DNA of 64,000 nt from Nitrospira sp. bin75 (lineage in GTDB: Bacteria > Nitrospirota > Nitrospiria > Nitrospirales > UBA8639). How positions within the stretch are numbered: position 1 is the stretch's first letter; each line of letters begins with the position of its first letter. Below the pieces are notes generated by a model. The model saw nothing but the letters and a program-made list of their open reading frames with translations. It was not told the DNA's origin and did no database searches. Both the position numbers and the translations under genes were made by a program. Location: the NCBI GenBank assembly GCA_002238765.1, contig MPMZ01000001.1, forward strand, positions 112,721 through 176,720, written 5' to 3'. This document shows positions 37,518 to 46,895 of this stretch, one piece after another.

Positions 37518-40181
37518 ATGTCGAATTCTCCGAACCTTTTGACCATCACGATCGACGGAATCCGCACGCAGGTTCCGGAAGGCACGCTCGTGATCGAGGC
37601 GGCCCGGCAGGTGGGCGTGATGGTGCCCCATTTTTGTTACCATCCGAAGCTGGAACCCGACGCGAATTGTCGGATGTGCCTCGTGGAAGTCGAAAAAATT
37701 CCAAAACTCCAAACCTCGTGCAGCACGCGAGTGGCCGAAGGTATGGTCGTGCGGTCGTCGGTGCCGCACGTCGAGGCCGCCCGGAAATCCGTGTTGGAGT
37801 TGTTGTTGGGCAATCATCCGCTCGATTGTCCGGTGTGCGACCAGGGCGGCCGTTGCGACTTGCAGGATTTTTCGCACGAGTACACGCCCACCGTCAGCCG
37901 GTTCAAGGAATTGAAGCGGGTCTTTCCGAAACAATACCTCGGCCCGGTCATCGAAACGCAGATGAACCGGTGCGTGTCGTGCATGCGTTGCGTGCGGTAT
38001 TGCGACGAGGTGATGGACGCCCAGGCGCTGGCGGCCGACGGCCGCGGCACGCTCACGCAGATTACCCATTGGGCCGGCAACGAACTCGAATGCGACATGT
38101 GCGGCGGGTGCATCCAGATCTGTCCGGTCGGAGCCATCACCAGCCGGTTGTCGATGTACGACTATCGTCCGTGGATGCTCAAACGAGCGGAGACGATTTG
38201 TTCCTATTGCGGGGACGGGTGCCAGATCACGGTCCAGCGGAAGGACGAGCAATTAATCGAAGTGAATTCGGCTTTGGGCGCCGGCCGGAACAACGGGGAT
38301 CTCTGCGTCCGCGGGTATTTCGGCTACCACGCGGCGGTCCATCCCGATCGCGTGCAACATCCGCTCGTGCGCCAAGCCGACGGTTCCTTTGCCGAAGTCA
38401 CGTGGGAAGAAGCGTTGGAACGCGTGGCCAGGGAGTTTACAGCTTTGAAGGCAAAGCACGGGGCCGATGCGATTGGCGGTCTCATCACGGCCCGGTGTAC
38501 CAACGAGGACCTGTACCTGTTCCAGAAATTCATGCGCGTCGTGATCGGGACGAACCAGATCGACAGCAGCCCACGGTATGGGCATATCAACGGCGTGCGG
38601 GCGCTTCGGCGGGTGCAGGGCACCCATCGCTGGACGGTTCGCTACGAGGACGTTGGCCAAGCCGACGCCATCATGCTGGTGGGCACCAACGTCAATGAAG
38701 CCAACCCCATTACGGCCCTGCACGTGAAGCAGGCCGTGAAGCGCGCGGGCGCCCAACTGATCACGCTGGAGTCGCTGCTTCCGGTCCGCTCGACGGTGAG
38801 TAACGTGACCACGCTGTCCCGGCATCACCTGACGGTGAAGAGCGGGCAGTTCGCCGCGGCCATCCTGGGGCTGGTGAAGGCCGTGGTCGAGTCGGATCTG
38901 GTCCATGAGGAGATCGCCCGGGAAGCGCCGGAGTTCGTGCAGACGATACGGACCAACGTGGCCAGGGTCTCCTGGGATGCGATCCAGGCGCAGGCCGGTC
39001 TCTCCCAAGAAGAAATGGCAGCAGCGGCTCGACTGTATGCCCAAGCAGGGCGTGCCGTGATGCTGGTTGGGCGGGAGGTCCTTCGTTCGCTGGGCGGGGA
39101 GGGGATGGTGACCAACCTCCTGGATCTTCAGATCCTCACGGGGCATCTTCGGCGGGAAGGCTCGGGTCTGGGCTGTCTGGCCGAGGAGAATAATGAGCAG
39201 GGCGCCGTGGAAATGGGAGTCGTTGCCGGATATGTGCCGGGTCCCGCCGATCTTCAGGACGAAGAGAGTCAACGAAACTTGACGCGGGCTTGGGGGAAGG
39301 CGGTTCCGGAGGGAGCGCCGGCCACCTTGCTGGATCTGTTGAGCCGGGCCAAGACCGGTGACATCAAATCGTTATTCATCGTCGGCGAAAATCCGGTCGA
39401 ATCGTTGCCGGGTGACGCCGGCGTGACAGGGGCGCTTGATGCGCTGGAGTTTCTGGTGTGTCAGGAATTGTTTTTGACGGAAACCGCGAAGAGGGCGCAC
39501 GTGGTGTTTCCCGCGTGTTCGGCCATGGAAAAGGACGGCACGTTCACCAATACGGAAGGTCACGTCCAGCCCGTTCGTCAATCGATCGAGCCGTTGGGGG
39601 AAAGCCGGCCTGATTGGGAAATGTTTTCAGCCCTGTCGGTGTTGATGGAGCATCCCATCGAATACGGCGAAGTGAAGGAGATCTTCAAGGAAATACGCGG
39701 AGTGATTCCCGGGTATGGTCTTCTGGGTCCGGCTTCCACGCCACCGAAGGTGGACGAGCAGACGGTCGCGCACTATCTGACAGACGGGTTCAAGGAGGAT
39801 GTCGACCGGCGGTATGCACCGGGTCCGCCGTCCGACGCACCGGACGGGTCGATGACGCTACGGTTGGTCCAGTCCCTGTACCATTCCGGAAAATACAGTA
39901 CGCGCGCCAAGGGACTCATGGAAATCGAAGGAGAAGGTCTGCTTCAGATCAATTCACGTGAAGCCCGACGATTGGGGATTGAAGACGGCCAGACCGTCCT
40001 GCTCTCGAACGATGGCGGGCAGGCCCCCGTTTCCGTGAAACTGAACGACCGCGTACCCGATGCCGTGGCGTGGTTTCCCGAGCATTTCGATCAGTCCGTG
40101 CGGGCGTTGTTCACGTGGCAAGTCGATCCGCAGACCCACGTACCCGTGTGGAAGACGACTCACGTCACCATTGCAAAGTGA
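37518..40181 (+). CDS. nuoG: NADH-quinone oxidoreductase subunit G
   Basis: 887 aa. [2Fe-2S] N1b in CYHPKLEPDANCRMC, N5 in HPLDCPVCDQGGRC, N4 in CVSCMRCVRYC and the ferredoxin-like CDMCGGCIQICPVGA. A molybdopterin-oxidoreductase-like domain follows, with CSYCGDGC plus a later Cys (DLCVRG), the ligands of the extra N7 cluster found only in some bacterial NuoG. The C-terminal domain is MopB-like (YSTRAKGLMEI). Long form, complete. Confidence 0.96.
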   Translation: MSNSPNLLTITIDGIRTQVPEGTLVIEAARQVGVMVPHFCYHPKLEPDANCRMCLVEVEKIPKLQTSCSTRVAEGMVVRSSVPHVEAARKSVLELLLGNHPLDCPVCDQGGRCDLQDFSHEYTPTVSRFKELKRVFPKQYLGPVIETQMNRCVSCMRCVRYCDEVMDAQALAADGRGTLTQITHWAGNELECDMCGGCIQICPVGAITSRLSMYDYRPWMLKRAETICSYCGDGCQITVQRKDEQLIEVNSALGAGRNNGDLCVRGYFGYHAAVHPDRVQHPLVRQADGSFAEVTWEEALERVAREFTALKAKHGADAIGGLITARCTNEDLYLFQKFMRVVIGTNQIDSSPRYGHINGVRALRRVQGTHRWTVRYEDVGQADAIMLVGTNVNEANPITALHVKQAVKRAGAQLITLESLLPVRSTVSNVTTLSRHHLTVKSGQFAAAILGLVKAVVESDLVHEEIAREAPEFVQTIRTNVARVSWDAIQAQAGLSQEEMAAAARLYAQAGRAVMLVGREVLRSLGGEGMVTNLLDLQILTGHLRREGSGLGCLAEENNEQGAVEMGVVAGYVPGPADLQDEESQRNLTRAWGKAVPEGAPATLLDLLSRAKTGDIKSLFIVGENPVESLPGDAGVTGALDALEFLVCQELFLTETAKRAHVVFPACSAMEKDGTFTNTEGHVQPVRQSIEPLGESRPDWEMFSALSVLMEHPIEYGEVKEIFKEIRGVIPGYGLLGPASTPPKVDEQTVAHYLTDGFKEDVDRRYAPGPPSDAPDGSMTLRLVQSLYHSGKYSTRAKGLMEIEGEGLLQINSREARRLGIEDGQTVLLSNDGGQAPVSVKLNDRVPDAVAWFPEHFDQSVRALFTWQVDPQTHVPVWKTTHVTIAK

Positions 40182-40216
40182 AGTAATGAGCGATCCAATG
40201 CGCATTGGAGCAAGAC

Positions 40217-40348
40217 ATGAATCTGAAGCAAATTGAAGAAGATTGGTTGATTGAAGCACGTCGTCGAGCCAGGGAACTCGACGAAGGGATCGTGCAGCCA
40301 ATCCCGGCAGATGAGGTCAGAAAAAAGGCGCGGGCCTTGCTCAGATGA
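40217..40348 (+). CDS. orphan antitoxin-like peptide (PF09720 addiction-module type)
   Basis: 43 aa, ATG with TTGGAG upstream. EDWLIEARRRARELDEG and IPADEVRKKARALLR match the C-terminal region of the putative addiction module component family (PF09720), whose members usually pair with a RelE toxin. The N-terminal half of the usual 70-aa protein is missing and no toxin gene follows. It sits between nuoG and nuoH on the operon strand. Either a truncated remnant or a short functional peptide. Confidence 0.6.
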   Translation: MNLKQIEEDWLIEARRRARELDEGIVQPIPADEVRKKARALLR

Positions 40349-40378
40349 CCCATGACTTACATCCTGCCGCAAAACAAT

Positions 40379-40512
40379 CCGTCATTCCCGACATTTTTAA
40401 TCGGGAATCCAGGGTCTTTGCTGCTTCCTTCGTTCGCGAAGAGAAAGACACTGGATTCCTGCTTCCGCAGGAATGACAGTTCGGGTGTTTGTGGCTATTT
40501 TCATGCCAAGAG
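40379..40512. repeat. head-to-head TCATTCC...GGAATCCAG repeats between nuoG and nuoH
   Basis: CGTCATTCCCGACATTTTTA and ATCGGGAATCCAGGGTC are followed by the inverted unit CACTGGATTCCTGCTTCCGC and AGGAATGACAG, then GTGGCTATTTTCATGCCAA. The second half has a near-identical copy at 60754-60786 continuing at 61036-61079, interrupted there by a MITE-like element. Confidence 0.75.
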
Positions 40513-40560
40513 TGAAAACGTGCCAAAAGATTATTATCGGATTTATCGAGGAGTGTTCCC

Positions 40561-41625
40561 GTGTTTGAGACCAGCATTAAATTGGCGTTGACCTTATCGC
40601 AAATCGGGGTCGTGATGGGCGTGGTCCTGCTGACCGTGGCGGTCCTCACCTTGTTGGAACGAAAAGTGCTCAGTTGGATGCAGGACCGTATGGGCCCGAT
40701 GGAAGTCGGACCGTACGGCATCTTGCAGCCGGTGGCCGACGGGCTGAAGTTGTTTTTCAAGGAAGACATCATCCCGGCAGGCGCGAACAAGATCATGTTC
40801 AGTCTTGCCCCCATCATCGTGTTGGTGCCGGCCCTGATCGGGTTTGCCGTCATCCCGTACGGTCCGAACTGGACAATCGACGTCATGGGGGTTGAATTCA
40901 AGCCCTTCGTGATCAGCGACATCAACATCGGCGTGCTGTACATCCTGGCGTTTACGTCAATCGGGGCGTACGGGGTCATCCTGGGCGGATGGGCGTCCAA
41001 CAGCAAATACTCCTTGTTGGGTGGCCTCCGGTCGGCCGCCCAGTTGATCAGTTATGAACTCAACGTGGGCCTGGCGATCGTCGGGGTGTTGTTGCTGGCG
41101 GGGAGTCTGAGCCTGGTCGAAATCACCGAAGCCCAAGCCGGCGGGTTCTGGCACTGGTTTGCGTTCGATCCCTTGCCCTTTCCGCAGTTCATCGCCTTCG
41201 TCGTCTTTTTGATCGCCTCCGTAGCCGAAACCAACCGCGTTCCCTTTGACCTGCCGGAAGCGGAAAGCGAACTGGTGGCGGGGTTCTTCACGGAATACAG
41301 CGGCATGCGGTTCGCGTTTTTCTTTATGGCGGAATACGCGAACATGATCCTGGTGTCGTGCATGTCCACGGTCCTGTTTTTCGGCGGCTGGCACGCTCCC
41401 TTGCCGTTCCTCCAGGCGCCGGGGGGCTTTGCCTGGGTGACGGGGATTTTCTGGTTTACCGCAAAGGTCTACTTTTTCCTGTTCTTTTTCTTCTGGATCC
41501 GTGCCACGCTGCCGCGGTTGCGGTACGACCAGTTGATGCGGTTCGGGTGGAAGGTGCTGTTGCCTATAGCCTTGGGGAACATCGTGGTGACGTCGTTGTT
41601 CGCCTACATCTTCCCCAATTCGTAA
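40561..41625 (+). CDS. nuoH: NADH-quinone oxidoreductase subunit H
   Basis: 354 aa, GTG start with GAGGAG upstream. Eight TM segments. Conserved quinone-channel loops ERKVLSWMQDRMGP, GVILGGWASNSKYSLLGGLR, NRVPFDLPEAESELVAGF and YSGMRFAFFF. Membrane anchor linking the quinone pocket to the antiporter-like arm. Confidence 0.97.
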   Translation: MFETSIKLALTLSQIGVVMGVVLLTVAVLTLLERKVLSWMQDRMGPMEVGPYGILQPVADGLKLFFKEDIIPAGANKIMFSLAPIIVLVPALIGFAVIPYGPNWTIDVMGVEFKPFVISDINIGVLYILAFTSIGAYGVILGGWASNSKYSLLGGLRSAAQLISYELNVGLAIVGVLLLAGSLSLVEITEAQAGGFWHWFAFDPLPFPQFIAFVVFLIASVAETNRVPFDLPEAESELVAGFFTEYSGMRFAFFFMAEYANMILVSCMSTVLFFGGWHAPLPFLQAPGGFAWVTGIFWFTAKVYFFLFFFFWIRATLPRLRYDQLMRFGWKVLLPIALGNIVVTSLFAYIFPNS

Positions 41626-41644
41626 CGCCGAGGGAGCCGGGTCG

Positions 41645-42184
41645 ATGAAACTCAAAAAATGGATTCAGTCGCTGATCTTCTTCGAAATCCTCTTGGGTAT
41701 GAGGGAGACGCTCAAGCATTTCCTGAAGTATCGCCCCATCACCCTCGAGTATCCCCACGTCAAGAAACCGCTGCCCGAGAATTACCGGGGCATGTTGGGG
41801 TTGCTGCGATACGACGATGAGACGGAGAAATGCGTGGGGTGCGATCTGTGTGAGGCGGCCTGTCCCTCCCGTGTGATTCGCGTGGTGAGCGCCGAGGTGC
41901 CCGGGGAACCCACCAAGCGGTTCGCCAAGGAATATTACATGGACATGACCCGCTGCCTGTTTTGCGGGTTGTGCGTCGACGCCTGTCCGGTGGACGCCTT
42001 GGGCATGTCGCAGGAATTCGAGTGGGCCGTGTATGACAAACGCCATTTGCACTTGAATAAAGAACAACTGTTGGCAATCGGAGATCGAGCGTTTCCTGAA
42101 CGGGAAAAACGATTGGAATTCCAGCATCCCAACGTGGCCTATTTCAACGTCTCCTTCAAGGATATTCCGGAAAAGGAATTTTAA
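41645..42184 (+). CDS. nuoI: NADH-quinone oxidoreductase subunit I
   Basis: 179 aa with two [4Fe-4S] ferredoxin motifs, CVGCDLCEAACPSRVI and CLFCGLCVDACPVDAL (clusters N6a and N6b). An N-terminal amphipathic helix (SLIFFEILLGMRETL) lies on the membrane. Starts 19 nt after nuoH. Confidence 0.97.
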   Translation: MKLKKWIQSLIFFEILLGMRETLKHFLKYRPITLEYPHVKKPLPENYRGMLGLLRYDDETEKCVGCDLCEAACPSRVIRVVSAEVPGEPTKRFAKEYYMDMTRCLFCGLCVDACPVDALGMSQEFEWAVYDKRHLHLNKEQLLAIGDRAFPEREKRLEFQHPNVAYFNVSFKDIPEKEF

Positions 42185-42267
42185 TTTTCGCTCGATTCAC
42201 CTGTCCCGATGCCTTTCCCCCTGTCTCATCAATGCGCATGCGTCGTTAACGGGAGCAACGTGTAACG

Positions 42268-42780
42268 GTGGCCACCTTCGTCTTCCTGTACTTTGCCGCA
42301 GTCATCCTGGTGGCCGCGTCGCTCGTCGTTGTCCTCCGCAATCCCATCTACAGCGCCCTGTCTTTGCTGGTCATGTTCTTTCACGTGGCCGGGCTCTACG
42401 TCACGCTGCACGCCGAATTTCTGGCCGCCATTCAGATCATCGTGTACGCCGGGGCGATCCTGGTGCTCTACCTGTTCGTCGTGATGCTCCTGAACGTGAA
42501 ACGCGAAGAGCGGTTCAATCAGCAGGGGACGGTGGCGTTGTTTCTCGGATTGGTGCTGTTGACCGAAGCCGTGTTGCTCGCGGTCAGTCGGGGCTTCAAC
42601 GTGGCGACACCGGACCCGGGACCTGAAGGCGCGGCCAAGGCCGTGGGAAACACGGAATCCATCGGGGAGGTCCTGTATTCCACCTATTTGTTCCCGTTTG
42701 AAATCGCCTCGCTCATCCTGCTCGTAGCCATGATCGGCGCGGTCATCCTGTCCAAGAAAGGGATCATGGAGTCGAAATGA
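42268..42780 (+). CDS. nuoJ: NADH-quinone oxidoreductase subunit J
   Basis: 170 aa, GTG start. Five TM segments, with the conserved [10 protein letters not shown] and [20 protein letters not shown] typical of NuoJ. The stop overlaps the nuoK ATG (4 nt). Confidence 0.95.
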   Translation: MATFVFLYFAAVILVAASLVVVLRNPIYSALSLLVMFFHVAGLYVTLHAEFLAAIQIIVYAGAILVLYLFVVMLLNVKREERFNQQGTVALFLGLVLLTEAVLLAVSRGFNVATPDPGPEGAAKAVGNTESIGEVLYSTYLFPFEIASLILLVAMIGAVILSKKGIMESK

Positions 42781-43082
42781 GCGTGCCCGTGGAATACTAC
42801 ATGGTGTTGAGCGGGCTGGTGTTCATCATCGGGCTCGTCGGCGTCCTGGTCCGGAAGAACCTCATTATCATCCTGCTGTCCATCGAATTGATGCTGAATG
42901 CCACGAACATCAACTTCGTGGCCTTTTCGTCCCATTTCGGGAATTTGGCCGGGCAGGTCTTCGTGTTCTTCACCCTGACCGTGGCCGCCGCGGAAGTAGC
43001 CGTGGGTCTTGCCATTATCATCGCTCTCTACCGTCATCACGCCAGCATCAACGTCGATGATTTCCGCTTGTTGAAATGGTAA
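42777..43082 (+). CDS. nuoK: NADH-quinone oxidoreductase subunit K
   Basis: 101 aa with three TM helices. The conserved proton-path Glu residues lie in [16 protein letters not shown] and [16 protein letters not shown]. Overlaps nuoJ. Confidence 0.96.
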   Translation: MSVPVEYYMVLSGLVFIIGLVGVLVRKNLIIILLSIELMLNATNINFVAFSSHFGNLAGQVFVFFTLTVAAAEVAVGLAIIIALYRHHASINVDDFRLLKW

Positions 43083-43086
43083 CGCC

Positions 43087-44994
43087 ATGCTGTATGTCCT
43101 GATTCCGCTCCTGCCTCTCCTGGCCTTCATCGTGCTCAGCTTCGCCGGGCACGTCCTGAAGGAGCGCGCGCACTTGATCGCGGTGCCCGCGGTGGGGTTG
43201 TCCTTCCTGTTGTCGGTCTTCGCTTTTTCCGAAGTCGCGGGCGGGCGCGTACTGGAAATTCCCTTGTATACGTGGGGGTCTTCCGGGGATCTCACCATCC
43301 GGCTCGGGCTTTACGTGGATCAGTTGACCGCGGTCATGTTGCTGCTGGTGACTATCGTCAGCGGATTGGTGCACGTCTATACCATCGGGTACATGCACGG
43401 TGAACCGGGGTACGCGAGGTTTTTCGCCAACATCGCGTTGTTCACGTTTTCCATGCTGATGCTGGTCATGTCCGACAACTTCCTCCAACTGTTCGTGTTC
43501 TGGGAAGCGGTGGGCCTGTGTTCCTATTTGCTGATCGGCCACTGGTATGAACGGCATACGGCAAGGGCCGCGGCCACCAAGGCGTTCATCGTCAACCGGG
43601 TCGGGGACTTCGGGTTTCTGCTGGGGATCCTGTTGGTCTTTGCGGTCTTCGGGACCCTGCAGTACCAGCCCGTGTTTGCCGAAGCCGCGGCCCTGAGCGA
43701 GTCGAAGGGCGGCGCCGTGGTCGACCTGCTGGGCGCGTTCGGCGGCGGGTGGGAAGTGTCCGCGATGACCCTGATCTGCCTGCTGTTGTTCGTCGGCGCC
43801 GTGGGCAAATCCGCGCAAGTCCCGTTGCACGTGTGGTTGCCGGACGCCATGGAAGGTCCCACGCCCATTTCCGCCCTGATCCACGCCGCGACCATGGTAA
43901 CCGCGGGCGTATTTATGGTGGCGCGGTTGGCCCCCCTGTACAACGTGTCGCCCGAGGCCATGGCCGTGGTGGCAATCGTGGGTGGCGTGACCATGTTCGT
44001 CGGCGCCACGATCGCCCTGACGCAAAATGACATCAAGCGCGTGGTGGCCTATTCGACCTTGAGCCAGCTTGGATACATGATGATGGCGTGCGGGTTGGGG
44101 GGATACGTGGCCGGCATCTATCACCTGCTCACGCACGGCGCCTTCAAGGCGCTCCTGTTCCTGGGGTGCGGGTCCGTCATCCTGGCCGTCCATCACGAGC
44201 AGGACATGCGACGAATGGGCGGGCTGAAGGATAAAATGCCGGTCACCTACTGGACCTTCATTATCGGGTCGCTGGCCCTCGCCGGTTTCCCCCTGACCGC
44301 GGGATTTTTCAGTAAGGACGCCTTGCTGCTGTCCGCCTGGAACGCGGGGGCGTTGGGGCAGACCCTGGCGGTGGCGGGGGTCCTCACGGCGGGGTTGACG
44401 GCGTTCTACAGTTTCCGGTTGGTGTTCGTGACCTTTTGGGGAGAATCCCGCGTTGATCCGCATCATGCCGATCACGTGCATGAACAGCCCCTGGTCGTGA
44501 CGGCGCCCCTGGTGGTGTTGGCCGTTCTCAGTATTGCCACGGGGTATCTGGGCATTCCGGAGTTTCTGCAACAGGCCTTCCCCGGCAGTGACGGCGGCGG
44601 CCACCATGGCGCGGCGGCCACGGGCATCATGCTGGCGGCCACGTTGGCCGGCGTGATCGGCATTGCTGTGGCTTACGTCATGTACGTGAAGTCACCCGAC
44701 TATCCCGATCGTCTGATGAACCGGTGGCAGGCGTTGTATCGCGGCTCGCTCAACAAATGGTACGTGGACGAAGCCTATGACAAGGCGATCGTGAATCCCA
44801 CGTTCACGCTCGCGGACCGGATGTGGAAAAAAGTGGACGTGGCCATTATCGACAACGCGGTCAACGGCGTGGCCCGCGGGTTTGCCTGGTGGGGGTGGAT
44901 GGCCCGCCTGATTCAAACCGGCGAAACGCAAAATTACGCGCTGAGCATGACCATGGGCGCGGTCATCATCCTGACCGCGTACCTGCTGTTTTAG
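43087..44994 (+). CDS. nuoL: NADH-quinone oxidoreductase subunit L (antiporter-like)
   Basis: 635 aa, about 16 TM segments including the long lateral helix region. Conserved VFWEAVGLCSYLLIGHWYER, GKSAQVPLHVWLPDAMEGPT, STLSQLGYMMMACG and YHLLTHGAFKALLFLG (parts). Distal proton-pumping subunit, typical length. Confidence 0.97.
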   Translation: MLYVLIPLLPLLAFIVLSFAGHVLKERAHLIAVPAVGLSFLLSVFAFSEVAGGRVLEIPLYTWGSSGDLTIRLGLYVDQLTAVMLLLVTIVSGLVHVYTIGYMHGEPGYARFFANIALFTFSMLMLVMSDNFLQLFVFWEAVGLCSYLLIGHWYERHTARAAATKAFIVNRVGDFGFLLGILLVFAVFGTLQYQPVFAEAAALSESKGGAVVDLLGAFGGGWEVSAMTLICLLLFVGAVGKSAQVPLHVWLPDAMEGPTPISALIHAATMVTAGVFMVARLAPLYNVSPEAMAVVAIVGGVTMFVGATIALTQNDIKRVVAYSTLSQLGYMMMACGLGGYVAGIYHLLTHGAFKALLFLGCGSVILAVHHEQDMRRMGGLKDKMPVTYWTFIIGSLALAGFPLTAGFFSKDALLLSAWNAGALGQTLAVAGVLTAGLTAFYSFRLVFVTFWGESRVDPHHADHVHEQPLVVTAPLVVLAVLSIATGYLGIPEFLQQAFPGSDGGGHHGAAATGIMLAATLAGVIGIAVAYVMYVKSPDYPDRLMNRWQALYRGSLNKWYVDEAYDKAIVNPTFTLADRMWKKVDVAIIDNAVNGVARGFAWWGWMARLIQTGETQNYALSMTMGAVIILTAYLLF

Positions 44995-45000
44995 GGGAAG

Positions 45001-45244
45001 TGTAAATGTTCAATTATTCGTTGACAATTTCCACCTCTTCTTTCCCCTCCTTTGTAAGGAGGGGTGAGGGGAGGTAGAGCCGGAGTTGGAATGAGCAGGT
45101 TGCATGTCGTAGTCGGTGCCCGCTGGGTAGGCGATTCTACCCCACCTAGCCTCCCCTTACAAAGGGGAGGAACGAGCCGATTCTGCTTTCCTGGTTCCTT
45201 TTTTGTAGCCCTGCATTCTGTCAACGAATTGGTGAACACATACA
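45001..45244. mobile_element. MITE-like element, copy 2
   Basis: Left end TGTAAATGTTCA...ATTCGTTGACA (26 bp, 45001-45026) and right end TGTCAACGAATTGG...ACATACA (45219-45244) match as inverted repeats at 21 of 26 positions. The interior carries an inverted pair of TCCTTTGTAAGGAGGGG and CCCCTTACAAAGGGGAGG units with GAGGTAGAGC / CTACCCCACC. Inserted between nuoL and nuoM, 6 nt after the nuoL stop. Confidence 0.75.
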
Positions 45245-45332
45245 GGATGACGGAAGAGGGCGCCATGAGGCTTGTTCCTGACCGTAGGGGACGGCCCCCG
45301 TGCCGTCCCGAAATGAAAGGTTCCTGATCGAA

Positions 45333-46895
45333 ATGTCTTCCGGCGGATTTCCATGGCTGACCCTGGTCGTCTTCCTGCCCCTGTTGGGCGTGGCTGCGAT
45401 TCTCCTGGTCGAAGAAGCCCTGGCCAAATGGGTGGCCCTGGGGGTCTCGTCGCTGGGGTTCCTGGTCTCGCTCGCGCCGTGGGCCCTGTTCGATGAATCC
45501 ACGCCTGCCATGCAGTTCGTGGAAACGCATCAATGGATCGCGTCGCCCTCCATCAACTACGCGGTGGGGGTGGACGGGATCAGCCTGCCCCTGGTCTTGC
45601 TGACCACCCTGCTGACGCCGCTCTGCGTCGTGGTCTCGTGGACGGCGATCCAAACACGCGTCAGGGAATTCATGATCAGCCTGCTCGTCATGGAAACCGC
45701 CACGCTCGGCGTGTTCGTCTCGCTGGACTTCGTGCTGTTCTACGTGTTCTGGGAAACCATGCTGATCCCCATGTACCTGTTGATCGGGATCTGGGGCGGG
45801 CCCAACCGCGTGTACGCGGCCATCAAGTTTTTCCTGTATACCCTGGCCGGCAGCGTCCTGCTGCTCGTGGCGATTATCGTGCTCTATTTTTACGCCGGGG
45901 CGGAATCGTTCGACATCCTCACGCTGAGCGACGCCGAATATCCGCCCTGGCTGCAAGCCTGGTTGTTCTGGGCCTTCTTCGCCGCGTTTGCCGTGAAAGT
46001 GCCGATGTTCCCGTTTCATACGTGGTTGCCGGACGCGCACGTGGAGGCGCCGACCGCGGGCAGCGTGATGCTGGCGAGCGTGTTGCTGAAATTGGGCGCC
46101 TATGGGTTCCTGCGCTTCTCGTTGCCCATGCTGCCGGACGCCACACAGCAGTTCACCTCAGTGGTGCTGTTCCTGTCGGTGGTGGCCATCATCTACGGCG
46201 CCTACATGGCCTTTGCCCAGGCTGATCTCAAGAAACTCATCGCCTATTCCAGCGTGAGTCACATGGGATTCGTCACGCTGGGCATTTTCGTGTTGAACGC
46301 CCAGGGGATCGAGGGCGCGATCCTGCAAATGGTCAATCACGGCATCACCACCGGCGCGCTCTTCCTGTGCGTGGGCATCGTGTACGAGCGGACACACAGC
46401 CGGGAGATCGTCGACAATTCAGGACTCGCCACGTCCATGCCGGTCTACGCCACGTTCCTCGTGATCTTCGCGTTGTCCTCCGTGGGGTTGCCGGGCATGA
46501 ACAGTTTTGTCGGTGAATTCTTCGTGTTGGTCGGGGCCTTCATGTGGAACAAGGCGGTCGCCGCCGTGGCGGCCCTGGGAGTCATTCTGGCGGCGGCCTA
46601 TATTCTGTGGATGTTGCAACGCGTGGTGTACGGCACGCCGGCGAAACACATGTCGTCGAAGCTCTACGATATGAACTGGTGTGAAATCGGCATGCTGGCG
46701 CCCCTGGCGTTCCTCGTGTTCTGGATCGGGCTCTATCCCAAACCCCTGCTGGACGTGATGCACGCCAGCGTCGATCACCTCGTGCAAAAGCAAGCGAAAG
46801 TCATGATGGTGGACGCCGCGCCTGCGGTACGTGCACCGGCCATCGCCGCCCGCCCGTCCTCGGAAGCCGATGCGCCAAAGGCTGAAACGCGATGA
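45333..46895 (+). CDS. nuoM: NADH-quinone oxidoreductase subunit M (antiporter-like)
   Basis: 520 aa from ATG 45333; an in-frame GTG at 45300 would add 11 residues from repeat-flanking DNA. Antiporter motifs FYVFWETMLIPMYLLIG, AFAVKVPMFPFHTWLPDAH, AYSSVSHMGFVTLG and MVNHGITTGALFL. An unusual Ala/Pro-rich tail (VDAAPAVRAPAIAARP) follows the last helix. The stop overlaps the nuoN start. Confidence 0.95.
   Translation: MSSGGFPWLTLVVFLPLLGVAAILLVEEALAKWVALGVSSLGFLVSLAPWALFDESTPAMQFVETHQWIASPSINYAVGVDGISLPLVLLTTLLTPLCVVVSWTAIQTRVREFMISLLVMETATLGVFVSLDFVLFYVFWETMLIPMYLLIGIWGGPNRVYAAIKFFLYTLAGSVLLLVAIIVLYFYAGAESFDILTLSDAEYPPWLQAWLFWAFFAAFAVKVPMFPFHTWLPDAHVEAPTAGSVMLASVLLKLGAYGFLRFSLPMLPDATQQFTSVVLFLSVVAIIYGAYMAFAQADLKKLIAYSSVSHMGFVTLGIFVLNAQGIEGAILQMVNHGITTGALFLCVGIVYERTHSREIVDNSGLATSMPVYATFLVIFALSSVGLPGMNSFVGEFFVLVGAFMWNKAVAAVAALGVILAAAYILWMLQRVVYGTPAKHMSSKLYDMNWCEIGMLAPLAFLVFWIGLYPKPLLDVMHASVDHLVQKQAKVMMVDAAPAVRAPAIAARPSSEADAPKAETR

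Noticed and set aside
43048..44607. 519-codon minus-strand frame opposite nuoL
   Set aside because: Antisense to conserved nuoL, highly biased His/Gln/Gly composition typical of shadows in GC-rich DNA.
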